This document shows positions 44,485 to 54,015 of a DNA stretch of 64,000 nucleotides, in pieces. The stretch comes from Lysobacter arvi. Lineage in GTDB: Bacteria > Pseudomonadota > Gammaproteobacteria > Xanthomonadales > Xanthomonadaceae. Location: assembly GCA_031216755.1 (NCBI GenBank), contig JARUHG010000006.1, positions 62,001-126,000 on the forward strand, read 5' to 3'. The notes under the pieces are model-generated. The model searched no databases. It was not told the origin of the DNA and worked only from the letters and a program-made list of their open reading frames with translations. The translations under genes and the position numbers were made by a program. Within the stretch, counting starts at the first letter, position 1. Each line of letters opens with the position of its first letter.

Positions 44485-46278
44485 TCAGCCCGGCCACAGC
44501 GGCCCGCCGAGCCACAGCCATCGCGACATCCACGCACTGACCAGCGCGATCATCGCCGTCAGCGGCAGCCCGATGCGCAGGAAATCGTTGAAGCGGTACT
44601 GCCCCGGACCGAGGATCAGCAGGTTGCCGTGGTGACCGATCGGGGTGAGGAAGGACGCGACCGCACCCAGCGCGGTGCACACCACGAACGGCGTCGGCGG
44701 CAGGCCGAGCGACTGCGCCAGTTCCACCGCGATGGGCCCCAGCAGCACCGTCGTGGCCGCGTCCGACAGGATCTGGGTCAGCAGCGCCGCCACGCCGAAC
44801 ATCACCAGCAGCATGGCCAGCGGCGGCCATCCCGCGACGATATGCAGCAGTCCGGACGCCATCCACTGCGCGGTGCCGGTCTGCTCCATCGCGATCCCGA
44901 GCGGGATCACGCCGGCGATCATCACGAAAATGCGCACGTCGACTTCGCGATAGGCCTGGTCTACGTCCACGCAGCGCGAAGCCACCATCGCCACCGCGCC
45001 CAGCAGGAAGGCCAGCGGCGCTGGCAACCACTCGGTCGCGGCGGCGAGCACCGTGGCGGCCATGATCACCAGCGCGACGGGCGCGCGCCGGCGGCGGCGC
45101 GCCTCGCCGGCGAACGGCACCAGCATCAGGAAGCCGTGGTGCGTGGCGAGTTCGGCGAACCGCGACGGCCGGCCCCACAGCACCAGCAGATCGCCCTCGC
45201 GCAGCCGGGTTTCGGTCAACCGCGGCGATTCGTCCTCGCCGCGGCGCCACAAGCCGATGATCACGACATGGAAGCGCTTGGCGAAGTCGAGTTCGCGCAG
45301 GGTCCGGCCGATGAACTCCGAGCCCGGCGCGATCACGGCCTGCACGAGTTGCGCGTCGCCTTCGCCGGTCGCGAGCGCGCCGTACCGACGGATCGCCTGC
45401 AGTTCCAGCCCCGCATCGTCGTGCAGTGAGGCCAGGGCGTCGGCCGACGCCTCCACGCGCAGGATGTCGCCCTTGATCAGCGGACTGGCCGGCGTCAGGT
45501 CGTCACGCACCTCGCCCTCGCGCGTCCAGCTGACCAGCCGGAAGCGGTCGCCGAGCGCCTTCTGCAGATCCGACAGCGGCCGCGTGTTCCACCGCGCCCC
45601 TTCGCCGACCACCAGCTCGGTGCGGTAGCGGTCCAGGCGCAGGTAACCGGCATCGCCCAGCGCACCGAAGCGCTTGGGCAGGAGCCACCGCGCGAGCAGC
45701 ATGTACGCCATGCCCACGACCACCAGCGCCAGGCCGATCGGGGTGATCGAGAAGATGCCCAGCCCCTCGCTGCCGGTGCGTTCGATGAGGTTGTCGGCCA
45801 GCAGGAACGCCGGCGCGCTGACCAGCGTCAGCGTCGTGCCGAGCGAGGCAGCGAAGGACATCGGCATCAGCAGCCGCGACGCCGACATCCCGCGCGCACG
45901 TGCGAAGCGCGTCACGATCGGCAGCATCATCGCGGTCACCATCACGTGATGCGTGAACGACGACAGCGCCGCCACCGCGAGCATCACCACCGCGATCGCC
46001 CGGCTCTCGCGGCGCCCCGCCGCACGTTCAACGGCCTGGCCGATGCGTTCGGTGATACCGGTGGCCGCCAGTCCACCGGAAATGATGAACACCGCCGCGA
46101 CGATGATCGCCGGCTCGCTCGCGAAACCCGACAGCGCCTCGCGCGCATCGAGCACGCCGGCCAGCACCATCGCCAGCAACGTGAGCATCGCCGTCACGTC
46201 CACGCGCAGCCGCTCGCTGATGAAGAGGTACAGCGAGCCGGCGAGGATGATCAGGAACAGGATCTGTTGCATCTCCAT
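44485..46278 (-). CDS. SLC13-family permease with two TrkA-C domains
   Basis: The 597-residue protein has about five membrane segments at the N-terminus (ILFLIILAGSLYLFISERLR...), a cytoplasmic insert of about 190 residues (220-390) with two regulator-of-K+-conductance-like TrkA-C domains (GDILRVEASADALASLHDDA and GDLLVLWGRPSRFAELATHH), and a further seven segments ending GPGQYRFNDFLRIGLPLTA. Such SLC13/citrate-transporter-like proteins carry anions such as sulfate or dicarboxylates; in several the TrkA-C pair binds a nucleotide. Substrate undefined. The Met of MEMQQILF was chosen. It converges with the radical SAM gene (15-base gap). Confidence 0.85.
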   Translation of the reverse strand: MEMQQILFLIILAGSLYLFISERLRVDVTAMLTLLAMVLAGVLDAREALSGFASEPAIIVAAVFIISGGLAATGITERIGQAVERAAGRRESRAIAVVMLAVAALSSFTHHVMVTAMMLPIVTRFARARGMSASRLLMPMSFAASLGTTLTLVSAPAFLLADNLIERTGSEGLGIFSITPIGLALVVVGMAYMLLARWLLPKRFGALGDAGYLRLDRYRTELVVGEGARWNTRPLSDLQKALGDRFRLVSWTREGEVRDDLTPASPLIKGDILRVEASADALASLHDDAGLELQAIRRYGALATGEGDAQLVQAVIAPGSEFIGRTLRELDFAKRFHVVIIGLWRRGEDESPRLTETRLREGDLLVLWGRPSRFAELATHHGFLMLVPFAGEARRRRRAPVALVIMAATVLAAATEWLPAPLAFLLGAVAMVASRCVDVDQAYREVDVRIFVMIAGVIPLGIAMEQTGTAQWMASGLLHIVAGWPPLAMLLVMFGVAALLTQILSDAATTVLLGPIAVELAQSLGLPPTPFVVCTALGAVASFLTPIGHHGNLLILGPGQYRFNDFLRIGLPLTAMIALVSAWMSRWLWLGGPLWPG

Positions 46279-46391
46279 GCCCCATTGTGCGTGAGGCGGC
46301 GCAGACGTGGCGCGAGCAGCCTGCACCACACCGTCACGATCGGGCCCGCTACACTACGGCCGCGACAGGACAAGCTTGAGCCTCTCCATCG

Positions 46392-47528
46392 ATGAGCGAA
46401 ATCCCCGGTCAGGACGCGGCAATCGACCGTTTCCGTCTCGCGATGGACGCTTCCGGCGTCGGCATGGCGGTGGTCGATCTGCAGGGCCGGTGGCTGGAAG
46501 TGAACCCCGCCTTCGAGCGCATCTTCGGCTACGCCGCGCACGAGATCGTCGGCACCACGGCGGCCGCGATCACCCATCCCGACGACCTCGAAATGAGCCA
46601 GGCCTTCCTGCGCGGACTGGTCGACGGCAACATCCCGGCGCTCGACGCACAGAAGCGCTACATGCACCGCAGCGGCGACATCGTCTGGGCGCACGTCAAC
46701 GTGTCGGTGGTGCGCGACGCCAGTGGCGCACCGTCCTACCTGCTGGTGCAACTGCGCGACATCAGCGCGCAGCATGCCGCCGAACTCGCGCTCAAGGCCC
46801 GCGCCGAAGCCGAGTACGCCGCCCGTTTCGCCGCGAACCATCAGTTGCAGCTGTTCGCCGACGCGGTGGCCCACGACCTGCGCGCGCCCTTGCGTTCCAT
46901 CGAGAGCTTCTCCGCGCTGTTGGCCGACCGCGCGTCCGAGCGGCTCGACGAGACCGACCGCGATTACCTCGCCCGTATCCGCGTCGCGGCCTCGCGCATG
47001 AGCGGCCTGCTGAGCGCGCTCAACGACCTGGCGTACGTCACGCGCACCGAACTCAAACCCGTCGACGTGGACCTGAGCCTGCTAGCCGAATGGGTCGGCG
47101 CGGAGCTGCAGGACGCCGAGCCGCAGCGTCGTGCCGAGATCCGAGTGCAGCCGAGCCTGCACGCGTGGGGCGACGAGCGGCTGCTCAAGCTGATGCTCAG
47201 CCAGCTGATGGGCAATGCATGGAAGTTCTCGCGCGAACGCGAGCCCATCCGCATCCACGTCAGCGGGCATCGCCAGGGCCGGACGCTGCAGCTCGAAATC
47301 CGTGACGAGGGCATCGGATTCGACATGCGCTATGCGCACAAGCTGTTCGAGCCATTCCAGCGTTTGCACGGGCCGGACCAGGGGGGAGGTCACGGCCTGG
47401 GCCTGGCCATCGTCCGGCGCATCGCCGAACGCCACCACGGCAGCGTCCGCGCCGATTCGCGTCCCGAATCCGGCGCCACGTTCACCCTCGAATTGCCCGC
47501 GGAAAAGCGGGTGGAGGAGAGCGCCTGA
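46392..47528 (+). CDS. PAS-domain histidine kinase
   Basis: The 378-residue cytoplasmic kinase has one PAS/PAC domain (13-130: VNPAFERIFGYAAHEIVGTT, RSGDIVWAHVNVSVVRDASG), a linker, the H-box AVAHDLRAPLRSIESF with His161, the N-box LMGNAWKFSRER, and the ATP lid (DEGIGFDM, FEPFQRLHG, GHGLGLAIVRRIAERHHG). No membrane segment. The layout is that of bacteriophytochrome-like or other PAS kinases that act with a single-domain receiver. The downstream receiver overlaps it by one base (TGATG), so they are one two-component unit. Ligand in the PAS pocket unknown. Confidence 0.9.
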   Translation: MSEIPGQDAAIDRFRLAMDASGVGMAVVDLQGRWLEVNPAFERIFGYAAHEIVGTTAAAITHPDDLEMSQAFLRGLVDGNIPALDAQKRYMHRSGDIVWAHVNVSVVRDASGAPSYLLVQLRDISAQHAAELALKARAEAEYAARFAANHQLQLFADAVAHDLRAPLRSIESFSALLADRASERLDETDRDYLARIRVAASRMSGLLSALNDLAYVTRTELKPVDVDLSLLAEWVGAELQDAEPQRRAEIRVQPSLHAWGDERLLKLMLSQLMGNAWKFSREREPIRIHVSGHRQGRTLQLEIRDEGIGFDMRYAHKLFEPFQRLHGPDQGGGHGLGLAIVRRIAERHHGSVRADSRPESGATFTLELPAEKRVEESA

Positions 47529-47962
47529 TGCACAAGGAAATCCTGCTGGTCGAGGACAACCCCGACGATGTCGAGCTCACCCGCATCGCCTTCGACGAGG
47601 CCAAGATCGCCAACCGGCTGGTCGTGGTGAGCGACGGCGCCGAAGCGCTCGACTACCTCTTCGCGCGCGGCAAGTACGCCGACCGCGATCCGGACGACCT
47701 GCCTTCGATCATGTTGCTGGACCTCAACCTGCCCAAGGTCGACGGCCGCGAAGTCCTGCAGGCGGTTCGCGCCAACGAAGCCACGCGCACCCTGCCCGTC
47801 GTGGTGCTGACCACCAGCGCCGAACCGTTCGACGTCGAAGCGAGCTACGCGCTGGGCGTAAACAGCTACATCCAGAAACCCGTGGATTTCGAGCAGTTCG
47901 TGTGGGCGGTGAAGCAGGTCGGGCTGTACTGGCTGGTCCTGAATCATCCGCGTACGGCTTGA
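47528..47962 (+). CDS. Single-domain response regulator (Rcp1-like)
   Basis: A 144-residue receiver without an output domain. Acidic pair ED/N at 9-11 (LLVEDNPDDVELT), the phospho-acceptor Asp65 in IMLLDLNLPK, Thr in VVVLTTSAEP and Lys in YIQKPVDFEQF. The opening EILLVEDNPDDVELTRIAF is typical of Rcp1/CheY-like receivers paired with PAS or phytochrome kinases. It probably passes the phosphate to another protein, or allosterically controls one. Overlaps the kinase gene; no further gene follows for 129 bases, which hold an inverted-repeat element. Confidence 0.9.
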   Translation: MHKEILLVEDNPDDVELTRIAFDEAKIANRLVVVSDGAEALDYLFARGKYADRDPDDLPSIMLLDLNLPKVDGREVLQAVRANEATRTLPVVVLTTSAEPFDVEASYALGVNSYIQKPVDFEQFVWAVKQVGLYWLVLNHPRTA

Positions 47963-47973
47963 GGCGGCAGATT

Positions 47974-48083
47974 GCGGGACCGGGGACCGGGGACCCGTGT
48001 GTGTGTCGTGCCGCTTGGAGAACGCGCGTGCGGACCTGTGCGGGACGCAGGACGTGTCCGCAAGTCACGAGTCCCCGGTCCCG
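47974..48083. repeat. Inverted-repeat element with GGGACCGGGGAC arms (copy 2)
   Basis: Left arm 47974-47997 (GCGGGACCGGGGACCGGGGA...) and right arm 48069-48083 (GAGTCCCCGGTCCCG) around about 70 bases that include a short TGTGTGTGT tract. The same arms and spacing are at 11989-12104, and the sequence ACAGGAC occurs after the right arm here and after the left arm there. Convergent genes on either side suggest it may also act as a terminator. Confidence 0.55.
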
Positions 48084-48091
48084 AAACAGGA

Positions 48092-48811
48092 CTAACCGAA
48101 CAACCGCTCCGCCCGCTGGAACAAGATCCAGCTCGTCGCGATGAACTTGTCGCCACCGCTGGGCCGGTTGCCGCGATGCGTATGCGTGAACGCCGCCGGC
48201 GCGATCAACAGACTGCCGGCGCGCGGCACGATCCTGCGCCGCTGGTACAGGAACTCCGTCTCGCCCGCGTCGAAGCCGTCGTTGAGGTAGATCGTCCACA
48301 GCAGATGGCGATGCAGCGTCTCGCCGTGCGCATCGCGCGGGTACAGCTCGCAATGCCAGTACGGATACCCGCCGCGATCGGCGGTGTAGCGCTGCAGGTT
48401 GATCGCGCCCGGGCGTAGCACCGTCTGCACGACCGGCGCCAACGAGGCATCGTCCATTTCGGCCAGGCGTTCGGCGGTCAGGCGATGGCGCGCGCCGTCC
48501 TCACCCGGCACTTCGAGCATCAGCGGCGCGATCAACGTGTGCGGATAGCGCCGCAGGTAGGCGATCAAACCCTTGAACACCGCGGCGTTGAGCATCGCCT
48601 CCGCATCGCGCCAGGCCTCGCGGCCGGTGATCGTGAGGTCGCGGCTGTCCTTCAGTTCCGGCAGTACGCCGCCGCCGATGCGACCCGGCACCGTATCCGC
48701 GCTTGCTGAAAACCGTTCGACCAGGCGCGCGCATTGTTCGCGATCGAGCGCGTCGTCGAACACTTCGATGAAGTCGGCGACCTCGGAATCGCCCCGCTGC
48801 TGGCCGTGCAT
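48092..48811 (-). CDS. 2-oxoglutarate/Fe(II)-dependent oxygenase
   Basis: The 239-residue protein has the double-stranded beta-helix of prolyl-4-hydroxylase-like oxygenases. The iron site is H-x-E (His153 and Glu155 in YWHCELYP) and a distal His (210 or 212, FTHTHRGNRP) with Arg213 for 2-oxoglutarate; most relatives use H-x-D, so the Glu is unusual. The loop LLWTIYLNDGFDAGETEFLYQ is well conserved in the family. The substrate could be a protein or a small molecule. The upstream VpsR-like gene (67 bases away) is on the same strand. Confidence 0.75.
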   Translation of the reverse strand: MHGQQRGDSEVADFIEVFDDALDREQCARLVERFSASADTVPGRIGGGVLPELKDSRDLTITGREAWRDAEAMLNAAVFKGLIAYLRRYPHTLIAPLMLEVPGEDGARHRLTAERLAEMDDASLAPVVQTVLRPGAINLQRYTADRGGYPYWHCELYPRDAHGETLHRHLLWTIYLNDGFDAGETEFLYQRRRIVPRAGSLLIAPAAFTHTHRGNRPSGGDKFIATSWILFQRAERLFG

Positions 48812-48878
48812 GTCGCCGTTGGGAAGTCTGGATACCGCATCCTCGCACGGCGGGGCCGTCGCGCGAACGCGGCGGCCT

Positions 48879-50300
<1,422 letters not shown>

Positions 50301-50518
50301 TCCTGACGAGGTCCGAGGCAGTCGATGCTGCCACTGCGGGAAGTTACGCAGTGTATTCAACGGACCGTTCGACGATGAGCGGTCAGAAACGACGCGTTCG
50401 GCTCCAGACGCCTGTATCGGCACGCGACATGAAACGCGCCAACCACGTTCACTTTCGTGAGCGATGCCGCGTTCGCGCGCATCGCCCCACTTGCCTAATA
50501 CAAACGGATGCCGCGGAC

Positions 50519-51559
50519 TTACGCGGACCGATCGTGTTCGGCGTGATAGCGCACGGCCGTTTCGACTTCGCGCCTGGAGCCCAGGAACACCGGCACGCGC
50601 TGGTGCAGTCCGGTCGGCTGCACCTCGAGCATGCGTTGGCGGCCGGTGCTGGCCGCACCGCCGGCCTGCTCGACCAGCAGCGCCATGGGATTGGCTTCGT
50701 ACATCAGGCGCAACTTGCCGCCCTTCGCGGCGCACTTGCTGTCCAGCGGATAGCTGAAGATCCCGCCACGCGTGAGAATGCGATGCACGTCGGCCACCAT
50801 CGAGGCGACCCAGCGCATGTTGAAATCCTTCCCGCGCGGGCCTTCCTTGCCGGCGAGCAGGTCGCCGACGTAGCGCTGCATCGGCGCCTCCCAGAAACGC
50901 TGGTTGCTCATGTTCACCGCGAATTCCTTCGTCTCCTCCGGAATGCGCATGCCGCGCGTGGTCATCACGAAGCTGCCGATCTCGCGATCCAGCGTGAACG
51001 CGTGCGTGCCATTGCCGACGGTAAGCACCAGCATCGTGCTCGGACCGTAGGTGCAGTAACCGGCGGCGACCTGCGCGGTGCCGGGTTGCAGGAAATCCGC
51101 ATCGGTCGCCTGCGTCACGCCGTCCGGCGCGCGCAACACGGAGAAGATCGTACCGACGGAGATGTTCACGTCGATGTTCGAACTGCCGTCGAGGGGATCG
51201 AACAGCAGCAGGTAGTTGCCGCGCGGGTACACGTCGGGAATCGGCTGCGAGGTGTCCATCTCCTCCGACGCGAGGCCGGCGAGATGGCCGCCCCAGGCGT
51301 TGGCTTCCAGCAGGATCTCGTTGGACAGCACGTCCAGCTTCTTCTGCGCCTCGCCCTGCACGTTGATCGACGCCTCGCCGCCCGTGCCCGCATCGCCCAG
51401 CACGCCACCCAGCGCGCCCTTGCCCACGGCGATGGAAATCGTCTTGCAGGCGCGCGCCACCACTTCGATCAGCAGGCGCAGGTCGGCGTTGATGCGCCCC
51501 GCGCGTTGTTCTTCGATGAGGTAACGGGTGAGGGAAATCGAGTGCGAGTGGTTCGTCAT
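50519..51559 (-). CDS. fbp: Fructose-1,6-bisphosphatase, class 1
   Basis: Gluconeogenic hydrolysis of fructose 1,6-bisphosphate. The 346-residue protein shows [20 protein letters not shown], the metal-binding signature of class 1 enzymes; [22 protein letters not shown]; the [13 protein letters not shown] strand; and [20 protein letters not shown] near the C-terminus, where the Glu of the substrate site lies. The Met of [14 protein letters not shown] was chosen because the family starts a few residues before SLTRYL; a Met ten codons earlier is the alternative. A 218-base gap with no visible gene separates it from the upstream end of the VpsR-like gene. Confidence 0.96.
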   Translation of the reverse strand: MTNHSHSISLTRYLIEEQRAGRINADLRLLIEVVARACKTISIAVGKGALGGVLGDAGTGGEASINVQGEAQKKLDVLSNEILLEANAWGGHLAGLASEEMDTSQPIPDVYPRGNYLLLFDPLDGSSNIDVNISVGTIFSVLRAPDGVTQATDADFLQPGTAQVAAGYCTYGPSTMLVLTVGNGTHAFTLDREIGSFVMTTRGMRIPEETKEFAVNMSNQRFWEAPMQRYVGDLLAGKEGPRGKDFNMRWVASMVADVHRILTRGGIFSYPLDSKCAAKGGKLRLMYEANPMALLVEQAGGAASTGRQRMLEVQPTGLHQRVPVFLGSRREVETAVRYHAEHDRSA

Positions 51560-51601
51560 GGCGGCGCCGTGTGGAAAACGGACCGCCATTGTCGCCGATG
51601 A

Positions 51602-52714
51602 CTACGGCGAGGGCAGCCACCACGCGCGTTCCGGCGGCGGTCGACGCAGGTCGACCGTTTCGCCGAAGACGGGCGTTGTTAGCGCTACACCACGTTCACG
51701 CGCGATCTGCGACACGCGTGTAAACGGTTCCTGCCACCCATGCAGCGCCAGGTCGAAGGTGCCGTTGTGCACCGGCATCAGCCAGCGCCCGCGCAGGTCC
51801 TGATGTGCCTGCACGGTCTGCTCCGGCTGCATGTGCACGCCGCTCCACATCGCGTCGTAGGCGCCGCACTCGACCATCGTCACGTCGAACGGGCCCAGGC
51901 GCTCGCCGATTGTCCTGAAGCCGTCGAAGTAACCGCTGTCGCCGCTGAAGAACAGGCGAAGTCCGTCGGCTTCGATGACCCACGACGACCATAGCGTCGG
52001 GTTCTTCGAGAACATGCCGCGGCCGGAAAAATGCTGCGCGGGCGTGGCCACCAGGCGCACGCCGCCGATGCGCGTCTCCTCCCACCAGTCCAGCTGGCGC
52101 ACCTTGCCCGCGTCGACGCCCCACTCCACCAGCAGGTCGCCCACGCCGAGCGGGGCCACGAAGTGATGGGTCTTGCCGGCCAGCGCCAGCACCGCGGCGC
52201 GATCGAGATGGTCGTAGTGATCGTGCGAGAGGATCACGCCTTCGATCGGCGGCAGTTGCTCCAGCGCGATCGGCGGCGCATGGAAGCGCTTCGGGCCCGC
52301 CCATTGCACGGGCGAGGCGCGATCGGAAAACACCGGGTCGGTCAGCCAGAATGCGCCGTCGAGCTTGAGCAGCATCGTCGAATGCCCGAGGCGGAACAGC
52401 GATCCGTCCGCTGCGGCAAGCAACTGCGCGCGCGTGAGCGGCACGACCGGCGGCGGTGCGTCGGGTCGCGCATCGTCCGGCTTGTCGAAGAGAAAGCGCC
52501 ACAGCATGCGCGGCATCTGCGCGAAGCCGGCCTGCCTGGGCGCGACCGGATTGCGGAAGCCGCCGTCGCGGAACTGCGGCGACGCGGTGTAGGGCGAAGC
52601 GGTGGTCGAACAGGCGGCAATCGTTCCGGTGGTCATCAGCAGCAGGCTCAGCAGCAGCGGGCGCGGCACGGCGCGGAAGGGGTGTTCGGAGATGCGGTGA
52701 CGAGTGGAGTTCAC
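51602..52714 (-). CDS. Metallo-beta-lactamase-fold lipoprotein hydrolase (UlaG/NAPE-PLD-like)
   Basis: The 370-residue protein begins with GTG (VNSTRHRISEHPFRAV) and a long leader LLLSLLLMTTGTIAAC with lipobox Cys, so it is membrane-anchored in the envelope. The metallo-hydrolase motif is LSHDHYDHLD (HxHxDH) near residue 162, then metal His in TPAQHFSGRG and Asp in FSGDSGYFDG and the last His in MPVHNGTFDL. FSDRASPVQWAGPKRF is typical of the L-ascorbate/NAPE-phospholipase D-like group. The start codon overlaps the stop of the GNAT gene (GTGA), so both are coupled. Substrate unknown. Confidence 0.85.
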   Translation of the reverse strand: MNSTRHRISEHPFRAVPRPLLLSLLLMTTGTIAACSTTASPYTASPQFRDGGFRNPVAPRQAGFAQMPRMLWRFLFDKPDDARPDAPPPVVPLTRAQLLAAADGSLFRLGHSTMLLKLDGAFWLTDPVFSDRASPVQWAGPKRFHAPPIALEQLPPIEGVILSHDHYDHLDRAAVLALAGKTHHFVAPLGVGDLLVEWGVDAGKVRQLDWWEETRIGGVRLVATPAQHFSGRGMFSKNPTLWSSWVIEADGLRLFFSGDSGYFDGFRTIGERLGPFDVTMVECGAYDAMWSGVHMQPEQTVQAHQDLRGRWLMPVHNGTFDLALHGWQEPFTRVSQIARERGVALTTPVFGETVDLRRPPPERAWWLPSP

Positions 52715-53184
52715 GCCAGCGACATGACATGGCGGATGCCATCGGCGCGGGCGTCGGGCGCACCGAAGCGTCGCGCGGCCTCGCCGTTGGTGTCGTGCCA
52801 TTGCAGTTGCACGCATCCCAGCCGTCGCGCCGTCGCGCGCACTTCCTCGAAGAGCACCGACTCCGCGGCGATGCGCCACTCGTTGCGTGCGCGCAGGGTG
52901 TCCAGTTGCAGGCAATACCCGCGTGCGCGCAGCGAGAAGCCGACCGTCGCCACCGCGTGCCCCACCGTGTCGTTGCCGACGCAGGCCAGCCACGCCCACG
53001 CGCGCACCGGCGCATCGAAGAGAGCCTCGTGGAACTCCAGCAGATCGGTCCACGCGGCGGCGTCCGCATCGAGCTCGCGCGCCATGCGCAGCAGCGTCGA
53101 TGCGTCCTCGCGGCGCACGGGGCGCACCGTCACGGGGGACGCGACCGGGGCGGGCGCGCGGAAAAGCAGGGACGTCGCTGTCAT
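52711..53184 (-). CDS. GNAT-family N-acetyltransferase
   Basis: The 157-residue protein has the N-terminal strand-helix of GNAT proteins (VTVRPVRREDASTLLRMARE) and the acetyl-CoA region AVATVGFSLRARGYCLQLDTL with the following helix VLFEEVRATARRLGCVQLQW. The usual Q/RxxGxG/A is not clear. The C-terminus GAPDARADGIRHVMSLA overlaps the coupled metallo-hydrolase start. It starts 147 bases from the divergent response-regulator gene; the PmrA-type box in that gap could influence both directions. Confidence 0.75.
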   Translation of the reverse strand: MTATSLLFRAPAPVASPVTVRPVRREDASTLLRMARELDADAAAWTDLLEFHEALFDAPVRAWAWLACVGNDTVGHAVATVGFSLRARGYCLQLDTLRARNEWRIAAESVLFEEVRATARRLGCVQLQWHDTNGEAARRFGAPDARADGIRHVMSLA

Positions 53185-53263
53185 GGGATCACCGGGGGAG
53201 GTAGACCGCGCCGCGCTACGATGCCGGGCGTGGCGCATGGGACGCACAGGCTGCGCGAGCGCC

Positions 53264-53279
53264 TTTAAGAAGTTTTTAA
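53264..53279 (+). promoter_or_regulatory. PmrA/QseB-type operator upstream of the two-component operon
   Basis: TTTAAG-AAGTT-TTTAA is a perfect match to the PmrA-box pattern YTTAAK-N5-YTTAA, the direct repeat recognised by PmrA/QseB/ColR-like response regulators. It lies 52 bases before the ATG of such a regulator, so autoregulation is expected. Confidence 0.7.
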
Positions 53280-53331
53280 ACCCGCGTGGCGACACTGATC
53301 GCCTGCAATGCCCGCGAACCCGGACCCCGCG

Positions 53332-54015
53332 ATGAACCTGCTGCTGGTGGAAGACGACACGATGCTCGCCGAGGCGCTGTGCGCAGGATTGCGCGCGCAC
53401 GGCTTCCGCGTCGATACCGCCGGCGATGCCGCGCTCGCGCGCACGGCGCTGGTCGACCACGAGTTCGACGCCGTGCTGCTCGACCTCGGCCTGCCGGGCA
53501 GCTCGGGGCTGAGCGTGCTGTCGTACCTGCGCGGCCGCTACGACGCCGCGCCGGTCATCATCCTCACCGCGCGCGACAAGCTCAGCGACCGAATCGCCGG
53601 GCTCGATGCCGGCGCGGACGACTACATCGTCAAGCCGTTCCAGCCGGACGAGCTGTTCGCCCGCCTGCGCGCGGTGATGCGCCGCACGCAGGGCCGCGTC
53701 GCGCCCGTGCTCACCTGCAACGGCGTGGTGCTCGATCCGGCGCGGCGCGAGGTGACGCGCGACGGTGCGCCGGTATCGCTGAGCGCGCACGAGTTCCGCA
53801 CGTTGCTGCTGCTGATGGAACGCCAGGGTCGCGTGGTCACGCGCGAACAGCTGGAGGAAGCCGTGTACGGCAGTTCCGGCACGATCGAGAGCAACACCAT
53901 CGCCGTATACGTGCATCAGTTGCGTCGCAAACTCGGCGAGCAGTTGATCGTCACGGTGCACGGCCAGGGCTATCGCATCAGCAGCGGCGCCGCCAACGGC
54001 GGAGCGCCGGCATGA
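53332..54015 (+). CDS. OmpR-family response regulator (PmrA/QseB-like)
   Basis: The 227-residue regulator has a receiver domain (acidic pair ED at 7-8, Asp51 in AVLLDLGLPG, Lys in DDYIVKPFQPDELFARL) and an OmpR/PhoB winged-helix domain (LSAHEFRTLLLLMERQGRVV, NTIAVYVHQLRRKLGEQ, VHGQGYRIS). GLSVLSYLRGRYDAAPVIIL is typical of the PmrA/QseB subgroup. The Met of MNLLLVEDDTML was chosen; a longer frame starts eight codons earlier. The stop overlaps the kinase start (ATGA). A PmrA-type operator lies 52 bases upstream of the start. Confidence 0.92.
   Translation: MNLLLVEDDTMLAEALCAGLRAHGFRVDTAGDAALARTALVDHEFDAVLLDLGLPGSSGLSVLSYLRGRYDAAPVIILTARDKLSDRIAGLDAGADDYIVKPFQPDELFARLRAVMRRTQGRVAPVLTCNGVVLDPARREVTRDGAPVSLSAHEFRTLLLLMERQGRVVTREQLEEAVYGSSGTIESNTIAVYVHQLRRKLGEQLIVTVHGQGYRISSGAANGGAPA

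Noticed and set aside
47998-48008. TGTGTGTGT microsatellite
   Set aside because: Only a few units and inside an inverted-repeat element; no coding or regulatory meaning can be assigned.
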